DNA of 64,000 bases from Gilvirhabdus luticola (lineage in GTDB: Bacteria; Bacteroidota; Bacteroidia; Flavobacteriales; Flavobacteriaceae): assembly GCF_032583975.1 (NCBI RefSeq), contig NZ_JAWHTF010000002.1; one strand, written 5' to 3'. The stretch's first letter is position 1, and every line of letters begins with the position of its first letter. Under the pieces are notes generated by a model that saw nothing but the letters and a program-made list of their open reading frames with translations, was not told the origin of the DNA and did not search any database. The translations under genes and the position numbers were made by a program. Below are positions 27,607 through 37,532 of the stretch, piece by piece.

Positions 27607-29124
27607 TTAAGTTCTAATTAATAGTTTTTCTAATTCTTCAAGTGTTTTACCTTTAGTCTCTATTACAAATTTGTATACAAAAATTATAGCACAAAAGGAT
27701 AATGCGGCATAAATACCAAAGGTTATTGTTGGCCCCAGGGTTGATAGCTCCCAGGGAAATACTTGTGTTACAGAAAAACTTACCAAGGAATTGAAAAACC
27801 CTACAACTGAAATTGCGATTCCTTTAATTTTATTTGGAAACACTTCTGATATCAAGGTCCACATTACGGGGCCTAATGATATTGCAAAAGATGCTACATA
27901 CAACAAGATAGCTATTAAAACCAAAGTCGCATTAATTTGAATAAAATTTGTAATCTCATTTCGCTTGAAATTTAAGAATTGCTCATTCTTCAATTTTGGT
28001 TTAACAGCCTCAAATAATTCTGTCTGACTTTGAAAAGATTTTCCATCAAAATCCATTAAAATCGTTTTGATTTCTGTGTTACTTACCTGATTTATTGTAT
28101 TGGAATTAAAATCATAAGTTGCACTATTAAATGCAAATGTTGCCATTATTAAAGCTACCGTCATAAAACTAGATCCTATTAAGAGTAAAGGCTTCCTTCC
28201 CAGTCTATCTATTAACCAAATGGCAACCAAAGTGAACACTAAATTGGTTAGTCCTACCACTATGGCTTGTAAAAAGGACGAATCTGTGCTTCCGCCAGCT
28301 TGTTCAAATATTGTAGGTGCATAATAGAAGACAGCATTAATTCCTGTAATCTGTTGAAAAAAAGCAATGCCTAAAGCAATGATCATAATGGTTGAATACT
28401 TACTTTTTAAAATATCTGAAAGTTTAGCCTTCTTCTCCTTCTTATCTATTCCTCTTTGTATTTCAGAAGTTGTTATTTCGGCATATTTGTCACCACCAAT
28501 TTTTGTGAGCGTTTTTCTTGCAAGATCTACTTTATTCTTTTTCAGGATTAACCACCTTGGGCTTCTAGGCACTGTCCAAAGTGCTAGAAAATATATTATT
28601 GCGGGAATAGCTTCTACGCCTAGCATCCAACGCCAACTTTCGTCTTGAATATTGACAAGAAAATAATTAGAAAAATACGCTACTGAAATCCCAATAACAA
28701 TGTTCAATTGATTGAATGACACTAAACTTCCCCGAAGTTTTGGCGGTGCTATTTCGGCAATATAAATTGGCGCAATTAAAATCGCTCCGCCTATACCAAT
28801 ACCCCCAATAATTCTGGCAATTATAAATACGGTATAATCGGTCGCCAATGCAGACCAAATAGCAGAAATAGTGAACAAAGCTGCGACAATTATCAGTACC
28901 TTTTTTCGTCCCAGTATATCACTTATTGGACCAGCCATTAAATTTCCAGCCATAGCTCCAAACACCACGCAGCCTACTGAAAATCCCAGCATGGCATCTG
29001 TCATTTCAAAATATATGGTAATTCCTTTAACCGCTCCTGAAATCACAGCACTATCAAAACCGAGTAAAAACCCACCGAGAGCGACAATAAGACTTATTAA
29101 AATTGTATAAGATTTATTCATCAA
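27607..29124 (-). CDS. MFS sugar porter family transporter
   Basis: The 505-residue protein has 12 predicted helices and sugar-porter signatures: GFLLGFDSAVISG in helix 1, GRKK after helix 2, VPRSPRWLI in the central loop, FFQQITGINAVFYYAPTIF in helix 7, WLIDRLGRKPLL and the C-terminal VIETKGKTLEEL. An insertion of about 60 polar residues (around 330-400) lies between helices 9 and 10, which is not in short porters such as XylE. As first gene of the phosphorylase unit it may import glucose or short glucan oligosaccharides. Confidence 0.9.
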   Translation of the reverse strand: MMNKSYTILISLIVALGGFLLGFDSAVISGAVKGITIYFEMTDAMLGFSVGCVVFGAMAGNLMAGPISDILGRKKVLIIVAALFTISAIWSALATDYTVFIIARIIGGIGIGGAILIAPIYIAEIAPPKLRGSLVSFNQLNIVIGISVAYFSNYFLVNIQDESWRWMLGVEAIPAIIYFLALWTVPRSPRWLILKKNKVDLARKTLTKIGGDKYAEITTSEIQRGIDKKEKKAKLSDILKSKYSTIMIIALGIAFFQQITGINAVFYYAPTIFEQAGGSTDSSFLQAIVVGLTNLVFTLVAIWLIDRLGRKPLLLIGSSFMTVALIMATFAFNSATYDFNSNTINQVSNTEIKTILMDFDGKSFQSQTELFEAVKPKLKNEQFLNFKRNEITNFIQINATLVLIAILLYVASFAISLGPVMWTLISEVFPNKIKGIAISVVGFFNSLVSFSVTQVFPWELSTLGPTITFGIYAALSFCAIIFVYKFVIETKGKTLEELEKLLIRT

Positions 29125-29212
29125 TGTTTAAAAATTGTTTATAATATTTCAATAACATTGGGACAGATAAAAATCATGATTAATTAAAATATTTTTCCAT
29201 TAATTAACCAAA

Positions 29213-29238
29213 GGCGACAAAGATTTATCTCTGTCGCC
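29213..29238 (-). terminator. Hairpin after the 29-32 kb lipoprotein gene
   Basis: GGCGACA (29213-29219) pairs with TGTCGCC (29232-29238), a strong GC-rich stem 22 bp past the stop at 29260. The minus-strand tail is only moderately T-rich, so read-through into the sugar-porter gene is possible. Confidence 0.55.
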
Positions 29239-29259
29239 GATGGATTTTTTATTCAAAGA

Positions 29260-32001
29260 TTACGGATTAAGGGTTACAGATACATTATCAATATTTGCCG
29301 AAACACTGCAACCTGCTGCTCCACCGCAAACCGTCTCAATTAAAAATGAAATACCTTCAGATACATCTGTTCCTCCAGGAATTGTAAATGTTCCTGTAAA
29401 CGTGGTCCACGAACCAGAAAGTATTGGTGCAGGATTAAAGACATGTGTAAAAGGAACAGCTCCTCCAGCACCTTCACCAAATAATAAAACATTGAATACT
29501 CCACCTTCTCCAGCGACTGCACCAATATGATCGAAACTAATTTGAACTACATCACCTGCAGCAACAGTTCCTGCACCTATTCTTTCTTGTTTAAATGCTG
29601 GATTACTAGGCCCACCTGTTTCAATTTTGCCAGAATATGAACCACCATTGTTAATACTGTTATCTATTATGGCTGTTCCACCATTCTGGAATAATAACCA
29701 TCCTGTATCATCACCTGTTTCAAAACCTCCATTTAAAGCAAGGTTATCACCGGTGCCTCCACCACCACCGCCTCCGCCTCCGGAGCCGCCGTCACAATCA
29801 GAACATGTGAGTACTACATTATCAATAACTACCGTACCTACTTCAGCACCCATATCAAACAATACACGACTGTTAGCTCCTCCAAAAGATGCCGTAAAGT
29901 TATACGTAAACTCCTGTGTTGTAGTTGTTAAATTTGCTGTTTCTGTATCTGAAGTCCAAGGAGCTTCATTGAGACCTATACCAGCTATTATTGTTCTGCT
30001 TACATTAGAGGATGCATCGAATGTTAATGTGTAATTTTTACCTTGTATTATTTCTAATACTTGACTTAAGTTCACATCAAAAGCATTTCCTGCAGCAGTC
30101 ACATCCGCAAAATTGAAAGAATTACCACCTTCGGTAACAACATTAGCTGCATTCCCAGTCCATCCTGTCGTTCCATTTTCAAAATCGCCATTAGTTACTA
30201 AGTTATCACCAGTACCTCCACCGCCACCGTTTCCGGCTCCATACAGCATAAGATCATCAAAGAAATAAGCGTCAGTATTATTTGCATTTAGGTCAAAGAA
30301 AATAACAATCTTATCAAATTTACCACTGTCGGTGGTTTCAAAAGGGAATGTCAATTCTTCCCAAGCACTTGTCGTTGACATATTTAAAAACTTTTCAACA
30401 TTATTTCCTGGATTTCCAATTTCTTCAAGTTTAATTCTAACTTCAGTATTTGCTCTTCCTGACCATACTTTAATTTTTAGACCTTCATTCGCGTTAAAAT
30501 CTAGTTTAGCATCCAGATCTATTTGGTTATTGTCCCAAGGGTTTGCTCCTAATTTTGTGATTTTACCTACTTTACAAGACTTGTTAACATCATTATCGAA
30601 ATCTGGATTATCTATCCATTCAAAATCACCTCCATCTTCAATCACATTGCCAGTTTGATCTGACATAAAAGTGATATTTAAATCTGATGCACTAGTTGAT
30701 TCGTTAGTCTCTGCCGTACAGGAACCACCTCCACCAGAACCATAAAGCATTAAGTCATCAAAATAATAGACATCTGTATTCTCTGCATTTAAATCAAAGA
30801 AGATTACTATCTTATCATATTTATTGCTGTCTGAACTTGTAAACGGAAATGTTAATTCTTCCCATGCACTAGTAACGGAAGTTGTTAAGAACTGCTCTGT
30901 GCTATTGCCTGAATTTCCAATCTCCTCAAGTTTAATTCTGACTTCAGTATTTTCTATAGCAGACCATACTTTAATTTTTAATCCTTCGTTAGCATTGAAA
31001 TCCAATTTAGCATCCAAATCTATTTGGTTGTTGTCCCATGGGTTATTTCCTAATTTCGTAATCTTTCCAACTTTACATGAAATGTTTACATCATTTTCAA
31101 AATCTGGATTATCTACCCATTCAAAATCACCGCCATCTTCAATAATATTTGCCGTTTGGTCAGACAAGAATGTAATATTTAAATCTGCTGCACTCATTGA
31201 TTCTGCAGATTCTGCAACACAGACTACAGGAGTTTCTATTTGAGTTATATCATCAAGATAAAATGTACCAGATGTTGTACCCGGACCATCAGCAAATACG
31301 GTTAATCTTGAATAGCGATCTGATGAATTAAAATTAAAAATAATTGTTTCCCATCCAGTGCCGCCATGACTCATTGTAGTTTCTATATCCGGTCCCGTTC
31401 CTTCTTCAAGTTTTAATAAAATATCTACCGGTGCATCAGCCCAAAAATTCATTGATATACTTTTTTCTGTGGTTAAGTCTATATCGGCTCCTAAACCAAA
31501 ACTAATACCTTCATAAGCAGCTCCTACATTTGTAATTTTACCTACCTTGGATACCTCAGGATTAGCACCTGATGGATCTGGATTATCAACAAATTCAAAT
31601 GAAGCGCCACCAAAGACATCAGCATCATATCTCGTATTAGCACCATCAAAAGTAATTGGCAATGTTGCTATTTCTGGAATTAAAATTGTTATCTCATCTC
31701 GAAAAATATCTGAATCACCAGCCCCATTAGACGCTGTTAAAACAACGGAATAGGTTCCATTTGAATATACTTTTACAGGATCTATAAGTCTTGAGCCGCT
31801 ACCATCTCCAAAATCCCATTCGAATTTTGTTGCCTCTGTCGAAATATTTATAAATGTTACTGTTCCATTATCAGCATTTATAGTATATGTAAAACCAGCA
31901 ACAACTTCTGGTAAAACCGCGTCATCATCTTCGCAACCCACAAAGGATATTGCCAAGATTAAAATTGAAATTTGCTTAACTTTTTTAAGAAATTTTTTCA
32001 T
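29260..32001 (-). CDS. Multi-module surface glycan-binding lipoprotein (PKD, repeated modules, CBM4-like)
   Basis: From the ATG at 32001 (MKKFLKKVKQ) it has 913 residues; a start nine codons earlier would overlap the GH16 stop. The lipobox SFVGC is followed by EDDD, the kind of acidic signal that sends lipoproteins to the cell surface. Domains in order: PKD (about 30-105; FEWDFGDGSG), three related modules of about 150-165 residues (from about 110 to 590; EDGGDFEW, KVGKITKLG, WDNNQIDLDAKLDFNANEGL, AWEELTFPF), and two CBM4/9-like modules (NGDFENGTTGW and NGGFETGDDTGW). It is probably a laminarin-binding surface protein. There are no catalytic residues. Confidence 0.8.
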   Translation of the reverse strand: MKKFLKKVKQISILILAISFVGCEDDDAVLPEVVAGFTYTINADNGTVTFINISTEATKFEWDFGDGSGSRLIDPVKVYSNGTYSVVLTASNGAGDSDIFRDEITILIPEIATLPITFDGANTRYDADVFGGASFEFVDNPDPSGANPEVSKVGKITNVGAAYEGISFGLGADIDLTTEKSISMNFWADAPVDILLKLEEGTGPDIETTMSHGGTGWETIIFNFNSSDRYSRLTVFADGPGTTSGTFYLDDITQIETPVVCVAESAESMSAADLNITFLSDQTANIIEDGGDFEWVDNPDFENDVNISCKVGKITKLGNNPWDNNQIDLDAKLDFNANEGLKIKVWSAIENTEVRIKLEEIGNSGNSTEQFLTTSVTSAWEELTFPFTSSDSNKYDKIVIFFDLNAENTDVYYFDDLMLYGSGGGGSCTAETNESTSASDLNITFMSDQTGNVIEDGGDFEWIDNPDFDNDVNKSCKVGKITKLGANPWDNNQIDLDAKLDFNANEGLKIKVWSGRANTEVRIKLEEIGNPGNNVEKFLNMSTTSAWEELTFPFETTDSGKFDKIVIFFDLNANNTDAYFFDDLMLYGAGNGGGGGTGDNLVTNGDFENGTTGWTGNAANVVTEGGNSFNFADVTAAGNAFDVNLSQVLEIIQGKNYTLTFDASSNVSRTIIAGIGLNEAPWTSDTETANLTTTTQEFTYNFTASFGGANSRVLFDMGAEVGTVVIDNVVLTCSDCDGGSGGGGGGGGGTGDNLALNGGFETGDDTGWLLFQNGGTAIIDNSINNGGSYSGKIETGGPSNPAFKQERIGAGTVAAGDVVQISFDHIGAVAGEGGVFNVLLFGEGAGGAVPFTHVFNPAPILSGSWTTFTGTFTIPGGTDVSEGISFLIETVCGGAAGCSVSANIDNVSVTLNP
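30240..31185 (-). repeat. Tandem intragenic duplication, period 501 bp
   Basis: Modules two and three of the lipoprotein are near-copies with a 501-bp (167-codon) period; for example, the DNA encoding GGDFEW lies near 31122 and again near 30621. Differences are scattered third-position and conservative changes, so the duplication is fairly recent but not brand new. Confidence 0.75.
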
Positions 32002-32014
32002 AATTTTTTTATTA

Positions 32015-32929
32015 TTAGTTATTGTCATACATATTTTTATATACTCTTACATAATCTACCAACATACTTTGAGGAAAAGTTGTATTGGCATCTGGTACTC
32101 CTGGAAAATTACCTCCAACAGCTAAATTGATTATAATGTAAAATGGCTTATTATACACCCATTCACCCAAAGCTCCTGGATTATCTGGGTCTTCAGGTGT
32201 TATTTCAAGATCAGCTGGTGTTATTTGATTATATAAGGCGTCATCTACATAAAAATTGATGTATTCTGGACCCCATTCAATGCCAAAAATATGAAACCCA
32301 TTATCGAAGCGATCGTTTTGTAAATCATAGCTTTTAGTAATCTGCCCTTGAGGATCAGTAAGCCCTGAATAACCAGGTCCATGAACTGTACCACTTACGC
32401 TAGTTGGTTCTTGTCTACGATATTCCATTATATCTATTTCACCGCACAAAGGCCAATTGGAATCAATACGTTCTCCAACACCATCGCAATCAGCACCCAA
32501 AAGCCAGAATGCTGGCCAAAGACCAGATCCTCTAGGCACTCTGATTCGCGCCTCAAATCGTCCATACTTTTGTTCAAACAATCCTTTGGTGGTAAGTCTA
32601 GCAGAAGTATAAGAAGCGCCATTATAATCTTCTTTTAAAGCAGTAATAAGTAACACTCCGTTCTCTACTTTTACATTTTCACTTCTGCTTGTATAGTATT
32701 GCAACTCATTATTACCCCAGCCATCAAATCCAGTTCCTGTATCATAACCCCAAATAGAGGGATCAGGAGCACCATCAACATCAAACTCATCTGCCATGAT
32801 CAGTTCGGTAAATGTAGTCACCGTCTGTGTATTGTCAGTTTCGCAGTCTGTGAACATAATAAATGAAATCAATAAAAAAGAGTAAAAAACGAGGGTTTTG
32901 CTTACTGTATATTTTTGAGAATTATTCAT
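32015..32929 (-). CDS. GH16 endo-beta-1,3-glucanase (laminarinase) lipoprotein
   Basis: This 304-residue GH16 enzyme carries the catalytic motif EIDIME (Glu164, Asp166, Glu169), preceded by WPAFWLLGADCDG and followed by HIFGIEWGPEYINFYVD and the terminal MLVDYVRVYKN. This is the laminarinase arrangement with the extra Met in the motif. The lipobox is FTDC (Cys29), followed by ETDN, consistent with surface display. It contains just a catalytic domain, with no binding module. It lies between two binding lipoprotein genes, 13-25 bp from each. It should cut long laminarin chains before SusCD import. Confidence 0.92.
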   Translation of the reverse strand: MNNSQKYTVSKTLVFYSFLLISFIMFTDCETDNTQTVTTFTELIMADEFDVDGAPDPSIWGYDTGTGFDGWGNNELQYYTSRSENVKVENGVLLITALKEDYNGASYTSARLTTKGLFEQKYGRFEARIRVPRGSGLWPAFWLLGADCDGVGERIDSNWPLCGEIDIMEYRRQEPTSVSGTVHGPGYSGLTDPQGQITKSYDLQNDRFDNGFHIFGIEWGPEYINFYVDDALYNQITPADLEITPEDPDNPGALGEWVYNKPFYIIINLAVGGNFPGVPDANTTFPQSMLVDYVRVYKNMYDNN

Positions 32930-32954
32930 CTTCTTGTTTTTTTATTTAGTTTGA

Positions 32955-34370
32955 TTATCTATAGTAATAAATGTTGTCAACAAATATATTTGAGATCGTA
33001 GCATCTGAAATAAAGAATAACAACCCTATTCTAGTTAGATCACCCATTCCAAAATCAGCAATAGGTATATCTAAACCAACCCATTGATCTTGTACAAATG
33101 AGCTTGCTCCAAACGGTATTGTACCAGAAGTTTCATTACCTCCAACATCATTAATTAGCTGTATGTTGATATAGTCACCACCATCAATTGGTTCATTGAC
33201 CTTAATGTCTATATGAAGGTGTGTCATGCTAGTGATATTGACAGGTGAAACATCAAAAAATGTTCCTATGCCCACAAAATTCAATTCTGTATAATTAATA
33301 ATCATGTCTCCATTAAAATCTAATGGTGGAGCCCCTCCTTGCGTTGTTTGGAAAGGAGCAAAAAATCCATTATAATAATCTACAGGAACATTATCATAAG
33401 CATCACTAAATATTGAGATTACATTTGCCGCATCACGGCTAGGTGGTTCTGGAGCTGCTTCAAAACTTCCAGAAGATTCGATAGTTAATGAGCCCACCGC
33501 TTGAACACCAGCTAGAGAGGCTGTAATTACAGCAGTTCCAGAATTTAATACAGTTACAAGACCATCTTCACTTACACTGGCAACACTTGGATTTGTAGAT
33601 TCAAAACTAAAATAAGAAGGATATGTTGCGACAAGTTGGTCTTCTCCTGATGGCAGATTAAAAATACATGCAGATCTTTGTAAGTCGTCAATAGTTGTAC
33701 CTATGAAAGAGTTCATTGTAACATCTTCTCCTAACATAATTATTGGCAATGGTTGCCCTACAGTACCTAGCTTTTCAAACTGTAATTCGTCTATCCAAAA
33801 AGTATATCCATAACCATTAGTATTCCGTGTGCCAGTGGAATAACTGAACATCCCCCTTTCTTCAAAAAGTTTTGAAGGATCCGGTATTGGAATAATATAT
33901 TTGGTCCAAGAAGTACTTAAGTCTACATCTGGAATAACTGCAACGAATTTATCTTCCAAAAAATCCGTACCAAAACCAAATTGTCCAATTGTAACACCTT
34001 GGGATGCTTTAGCCCAAAATGTAAGTACATCAAATTCTGTCAAATCACGACCAGCACCATCAACTCTAAAAATCGCTCCAGCATAATTACCTTCTGGATC
34101 GTTAGCGTTAGGTACGTCAAAACGCATTGATGAGGTACCTTTATAACTTACTTCATCATCTACAGACCATGCAGTTGGTTTAGAGCCCTGATAAGGAAAA
34201 TAAAAGTCACTTCCCATACCAATTGGACTATCTGTAAAGATTTCTCCTACCTTTGAAAATGTAGCAAAAACTACCTCGTCTGATAAATCTCTTTCACAGC
34301 TAACTAAAGCAGTGAAAAGCAACGCTTGAAGGCATATTATTTTCAAATAAATAAATTTTATATTTTTCAT
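32955..34370 (-). CDS. Surface lipoprotein with CBM-like and Big_2-like domains
   Basis: This 471-residue lipoprotein has lipobox VSC followed by ERDLSDE. The first beta-sandwich (about 35-205; YAGAIFRVDGAGRDLTEF, WIDELQFEKLG) resembles the repeated module of its neighbours. The middle (about 225-300; SFESTNPSVASVSEDGLVTV, SGTAVITAS) is a bacterial Ig-like Big_2 domain. The last part (about 308-471) starts PEPPSRDAANVISIFSDAYD and ends FVDNIYYYR; the same module opens as PQQPSRGVGDVISLYSERYD in the lipoprotein at 40-42 kb. No catalytic motif is visible. It is probably a surface glycan-binding protein, cotranscribed with the barrel-fused glycosidase (12 bp). Confidence 0.72.
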   Translation of the reverse strand: MKNIKFIYLKIICLQALLFTALVSCERDLSDEVVFATFSKVGEIFTDSPIGMGSDFYFPYQGSKPTAWSVDDEVSYKGTSSMRFDVPNANDPEGNYAGAIFRVDGAGRDLTEFDVLTFWAKASQGVTIGQFGFGTDFLEDKFVAVIPDVDLSTSWTKYIIPIPDPSKLFEERGMFSYSTGTRNTNGYGYTFWIDELQFEKLGTVGQPLPIIMLGEDVTMNSFIGTTIDDLQRSACIFNLPSGEDQLVATYPSYFSFESTNPSVASVSEDGLVTVLNSGTAVITASLAGVQAVGSLTIESSGSFEAAPEPPSRDAANVISIFSDAYDNVPVDYYNGFFAPFQTTQGGAPPLDFNGDMIINYTELNFVGIGTFFDVSPVNITSMTHLHIDIKVNEPIDGGDYINIQLINDVGGNETSGTIPFGASSFVQDQWVGLDIPIADFGMGDLTRIGLLFFISDATISNIFVDNIYYYR

Positions 34371-34382
34371 TTTCTTTATTTT

Positions 34383-37300
34383 TTATTTTCCGATATTGAT
34401 ATGTATGTATGTCCTGATTTCCCATTCCTGACCTTTATCAAAACCTACTGGACTTAATATGGGTTCTGGAGGGAAAGTATTTGGTGGAACAGCGGTTGGA
34501 GCATATCGATTTGAATACTTATCAAGGGATCTCCAAGTTCCACGAATTCCGATTTTTGTATCAGGTAAAATGAACCAATCTGGTTTTCCAACCGTTGTAG
34601 ATAAATCCAACATTAATTGTACTGGATAAGTTAGGTTGAAATCCCTGTGATAATCAAACGGACCCCAATCGTCAATCTTAAAAGAATGAACCAATTTAAT
34701 CTTATTATAAATTAACCTGATATCTCCTCCTAGACGAGTAATGAGTCTTTCATCACTACCATTTGCTTGTCCATTACCAGCATAAAGATTTGCAATGATT
34801 CCTAAATCAGGATGAACCTTTGAAACAATTCTAGAATGCACTTCCCAAAGGTCTTCTGCAGGAGCAGCGTTTGGAAACGCAAACGATGTACGATCATCCA
34901 AAAATCCAATAGCTGCATCCATAGTTGTTGGATGGTGACGATAGACAAAACCCAAATTTAGGGATAGTGGTGCATCTTCCGATCTATCATTATCCCACTC
35001 ATAAAACCATGTTCCAGGTGTAGGGTCAAAAGTGAACAGAATTTCTCCAGCAGTGGTTTCCCTATTGGCCCTCACCGCAAATGGGTCGTCTTGAATGTTT
35101 CTTAATCTACCTGGTGCTTGTACATCATTTGGCATGGCTTCAACAATGGGTTTTTGCCATAAAAAGTTAGGAGCTATTTGGAAGTTACCCAATGTTAAAG
35201 CGAAACCCGTTAAGAAATTAGTTTGATTTCCACTACCAGTATCTTTTAGCTTCCAACCAGTAAATGTTTGTGTTTGATCATATCCACCATTTGCAACCAA
35301 ACCTTGTGCAGTTCCTTGGGCATACCAATTAAATTTTCCATTTTGATATGTAATTTTTGCCTTACCTCCCCAATTATCTTCGGAATTGATTTTATCAGTA
35401 TAAATAATGTAATTACCTGACTGCCCCTTTGCTACCTGAAACTCTCTTCCATTTAATGGTTCACCTCCCCAAATTGCACCCAACTGAACATCGAAGTTTC
35501 CAAATTCTCTTTCTACTGAAATTGTCGCCCTTCTTGTTTTAGGTAATGGTATTGCAATGGATGTTACTGTTTCACTTTGTTCTGCTACATCTTCATGGAA
35601 AATAGCGGAAACATCGAAATGACCAATTTTTCTGTTATACTTTAATAAAACTGCAGGATTAGCTCCCCACCATAATTGGGGTCCAAAAGCAGCTTTTATT
35701 CCATCGAGACCCTTTTTTCCATCTATCTCAATTCCTGATATTACACCTTGGTATATATCAAGGTTTGGACCATAATTTGCTTCAGGATAAAGACCAAAAA
35801 AATCACCTTCATATCCCCAATGATAATGTCCAGTTCGATAAAAACCTCTTAAATCAAAGTCTTTAGCATTCCATTCAAACTCTGCATTATAGACTTGTAC
35901 TCTATTCCCAGTAGTTATATCGACTGGACCATCTTCTGTATTAACACTCACTGGTCTTGCTCTATTTTCATAAAATATTTCATCAATAGGGTTTTCAGCA
36001 ACATTCCCCAAAATATTTAAGTTTAAGTTGGCCCTCATATTAGATGAGGGGTTGCCTTCAACACCCACAAAATAGGATTCCATGTGATCAAACCCAAGCT
36101 TATTGGGATACTCATTGGTATCTGGATTTTCACTATCTGGAGTAGTAATTAAACTACCTCCAGTATTGAAAGTTGTAAATTCTGCTCTTAAATTACTTAA
36201 CCGAAGTTTTTTATTACTTTCTGCCATTAAAGAAGCTTTGTCTCCTCGTGCTTTTAATACAGCATCCATAATTTGAATTCTGTCAAAATAATTATTGACA
36301 AAATCTAAAGTAACTCCTTCATCATATGGATTTAGTTGGTGAGCTTCCTTTAATGCATAATACGCTGCGCGAGGATACAGCTCATATAATCCTCTTTCGT
36401 TGGTTGGACCTTTAGCACAGATTCCAAACCATTCTTCATTCATGTTATTCTCTCCTTCCATATAATCTCTTAAATATCCTCCATTTGCCCATGATGCATT
36501 ATTATCATGAATATCTGCATTTTCTCTCTTATCAAAGCCATATTTCCACCAACCATCACTAAATTGAAAGGTAAATCCACCAATTGAGTTTTCAGCTTTA
36601 CCTAAACCAGCAGCATTTTGATAAATTTCCTTCCAGTTTTCAACCATGTAATACGCTTGAGAAAACTGGTCTTCCTTATTTTCAATTGCATTGAACGCAT
36701 CAGCTCCAAATTCTGTAAACATTACTGGTTTATTAAGTTTCTGTTTAACAACTTGAAACATATCTGTAAACGATGGCCCCCGATAAGAATTAACGCCATA
36801 TATATCTATGTCTTTACATTCTTCAGCAATAATATCTATGAATAGCACGTCGCCATTACAAATCGCCACAGGATGTGATGAATCTAAAGCCTTCATTTTT
36901 TTTGCAGCCTCATTCATCAATTTATACATAGGTCTTCCTCGGCTTTCTCCGATAAACTTCTTTTCTTCTTCACTATCAGGAAAATCTTCAGTTTCTGCTC
37001 CAGCCCAAAACAAACCGTAGTTATTTTCATTACCTAACAAGTACAATAATAGACCTGGTGTGTTTTTGTAATCCTTAACCAATTGCTCGATTTCATTCAT
37101 TAGGAATTCCTGCGTACGAGGTTCGGAATAAACAGTAACTGGAGTCCAAACACCATCAAGAGTTAATCCATAACGTCCAAAAGAATGATTAAGCATGGTA
37201 TAAATACCATAGTTTTCATAGATATACTTAATCCATCTCGCTGGTACTCCCGTATATTGGCGTATTACATTTACATTCATGTTTTTTAGAAGAGACATTT

Positions 37301-37532
37301 CTGTGTCGAGCCCGGCTTTAATAACATCATCGGATTTGTTCCAAAAATCGGCATTGACTGTATTGGTACCTATTGGTATATAATCCCAGTTCATTCCATT
37401 TATCATAAAGTCTTCACCGTTCACCACAAGCTTAACACCTCCATTAACCTCTTCAACTGAAACTTTACTTACTTGAGCCAAAACTGTAGCTGTAAATAGA
37501 AATAGAATTAAATTCAAAAAATTATTTCTCAT
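34383..37532 (-). CDS. Clan-A TIM-barrel glycosidase fused to an apparent outer-membrane beta-barrel
   Basis: From the ATG at 37532 (MRNNFLNLIL) it has 1,049 residues; an ATG ten codons earlier is less likely because of the signal peptide, cleaved near VLAQ. Residues about 25-420 form a TIM barrel resembling GH2/GH72-like clan-A enzymes: NGMNWDYIPIG, MNVNVIRQYTG, the acid/base candidate Glu169 in YLLGNENNYG and nucleophile candidate Glu274 in PVMFTEFGADAF. The last 600 residues alternate short polar turns with amphipathic strands rich in aromatic ends (RRATISVEREFGNFDVQLGA, LSLNLGFVYRHH, DIRLIYNKIKLVHSFKIDD), ending YIHINIGK. That looks like an outer-membrane barrel. Substrate is unknown; context suggests beta-1,3-glucan, possibly transglycosylation. 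Confidence 0.72.
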   Translation of the reverse strand: MRNNFLNLILFLFTATVLAQVSKVSVEEVNGGVKLVVNGEDFMINGMNWDYIPIGTNTVNADFWNKSDDVIKAGLDTEMSLLKNMNVNVIRQYTGVPARWIKYIYENYGIYTMLNHSFGRYGLTLDGVWTPVTVYSEPRTQEFLMNEIEQLVKDYKNTPGLLLYLLGNENNYGLFWAGAETEDFPDSEEEKKFIGESRGRPMYKLMNEAAKKMKALDSSHPVAICNGDVLFIDIIAEECKDIDIYGVNSYRGPSFTDMFQVVKQKLNKPVMFTEFGADAFNAIENKEDQFSQAYYMVENWKEIYQNAAGLGKAENSIGGFTFQFSDGWWKYGFDKRENADIHDNNASWANGGYLRDYMEGENNMNEEWFGICAKGPTNERGLYELYPRAAYYALKEAHQLNPYDEGVTLDFVNNYFDRIQIMDAVLKARGDKASLMAESNKKLRLSNLRAEFTTFNTGGSLITTPDSENPDTNEYPNKLGFDHMESYFVGVEGNPSSNMRANLNLNILGNVAENPIDEIFYENRARPVSVNTEDGPVDITTGNRVQVYNAEFEWNAKDFDLRGFYRTGHYHWGYEGDFFGLYPEANYGPNLDIYQGVISGIEIDGKKGLDGIKAAFGPQLWWGANPAVLLKYNRKIGHFDVSAIFHEDVAEQSETVTSIAIPLPKTRRATISVEREFGNFDVQLGAIWGGEPLNGREFQVAKGQSGNYIIYTDKINSEDNWGGKAKITYQNGKFNWYAQGTAQGLVANGGYDQTQTFTGWKLKDTGSGNQTNFLTGFALTLGNFQIAPNFLWQKPIVEAMPNDVQAPGRLRNIQDDPFAVRANRETTAGEILFTFDPTPGTWFYEWDNDRSEDAPLSLNLGFVYRHHPTTMDAAIGFLDDRTSFAFPNAAPAEDLWEVHSRIVSKVHPDLGIIANLYAGNGQANGSDERLITRLGGDIRLIYNKIKLVHSFKIDDWGPFDYHRDFNLTYPVQLMLDLSTTVGKPDWFILPDTKIGIRGTWRSLDKYSNRYAPTAVPPNTFPPEPILSPVGFDKGQEWEIRTYIHINIGK

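Noticed and set aside
29627..31753. Plus-strand open frames of 68-139 codons opposite the large lipoprotein gene
   Set aside because: They are shadows of the repetitive minus-strand coding sequence. They repeat with its 501-bp period and lack ribosome-binding sites.
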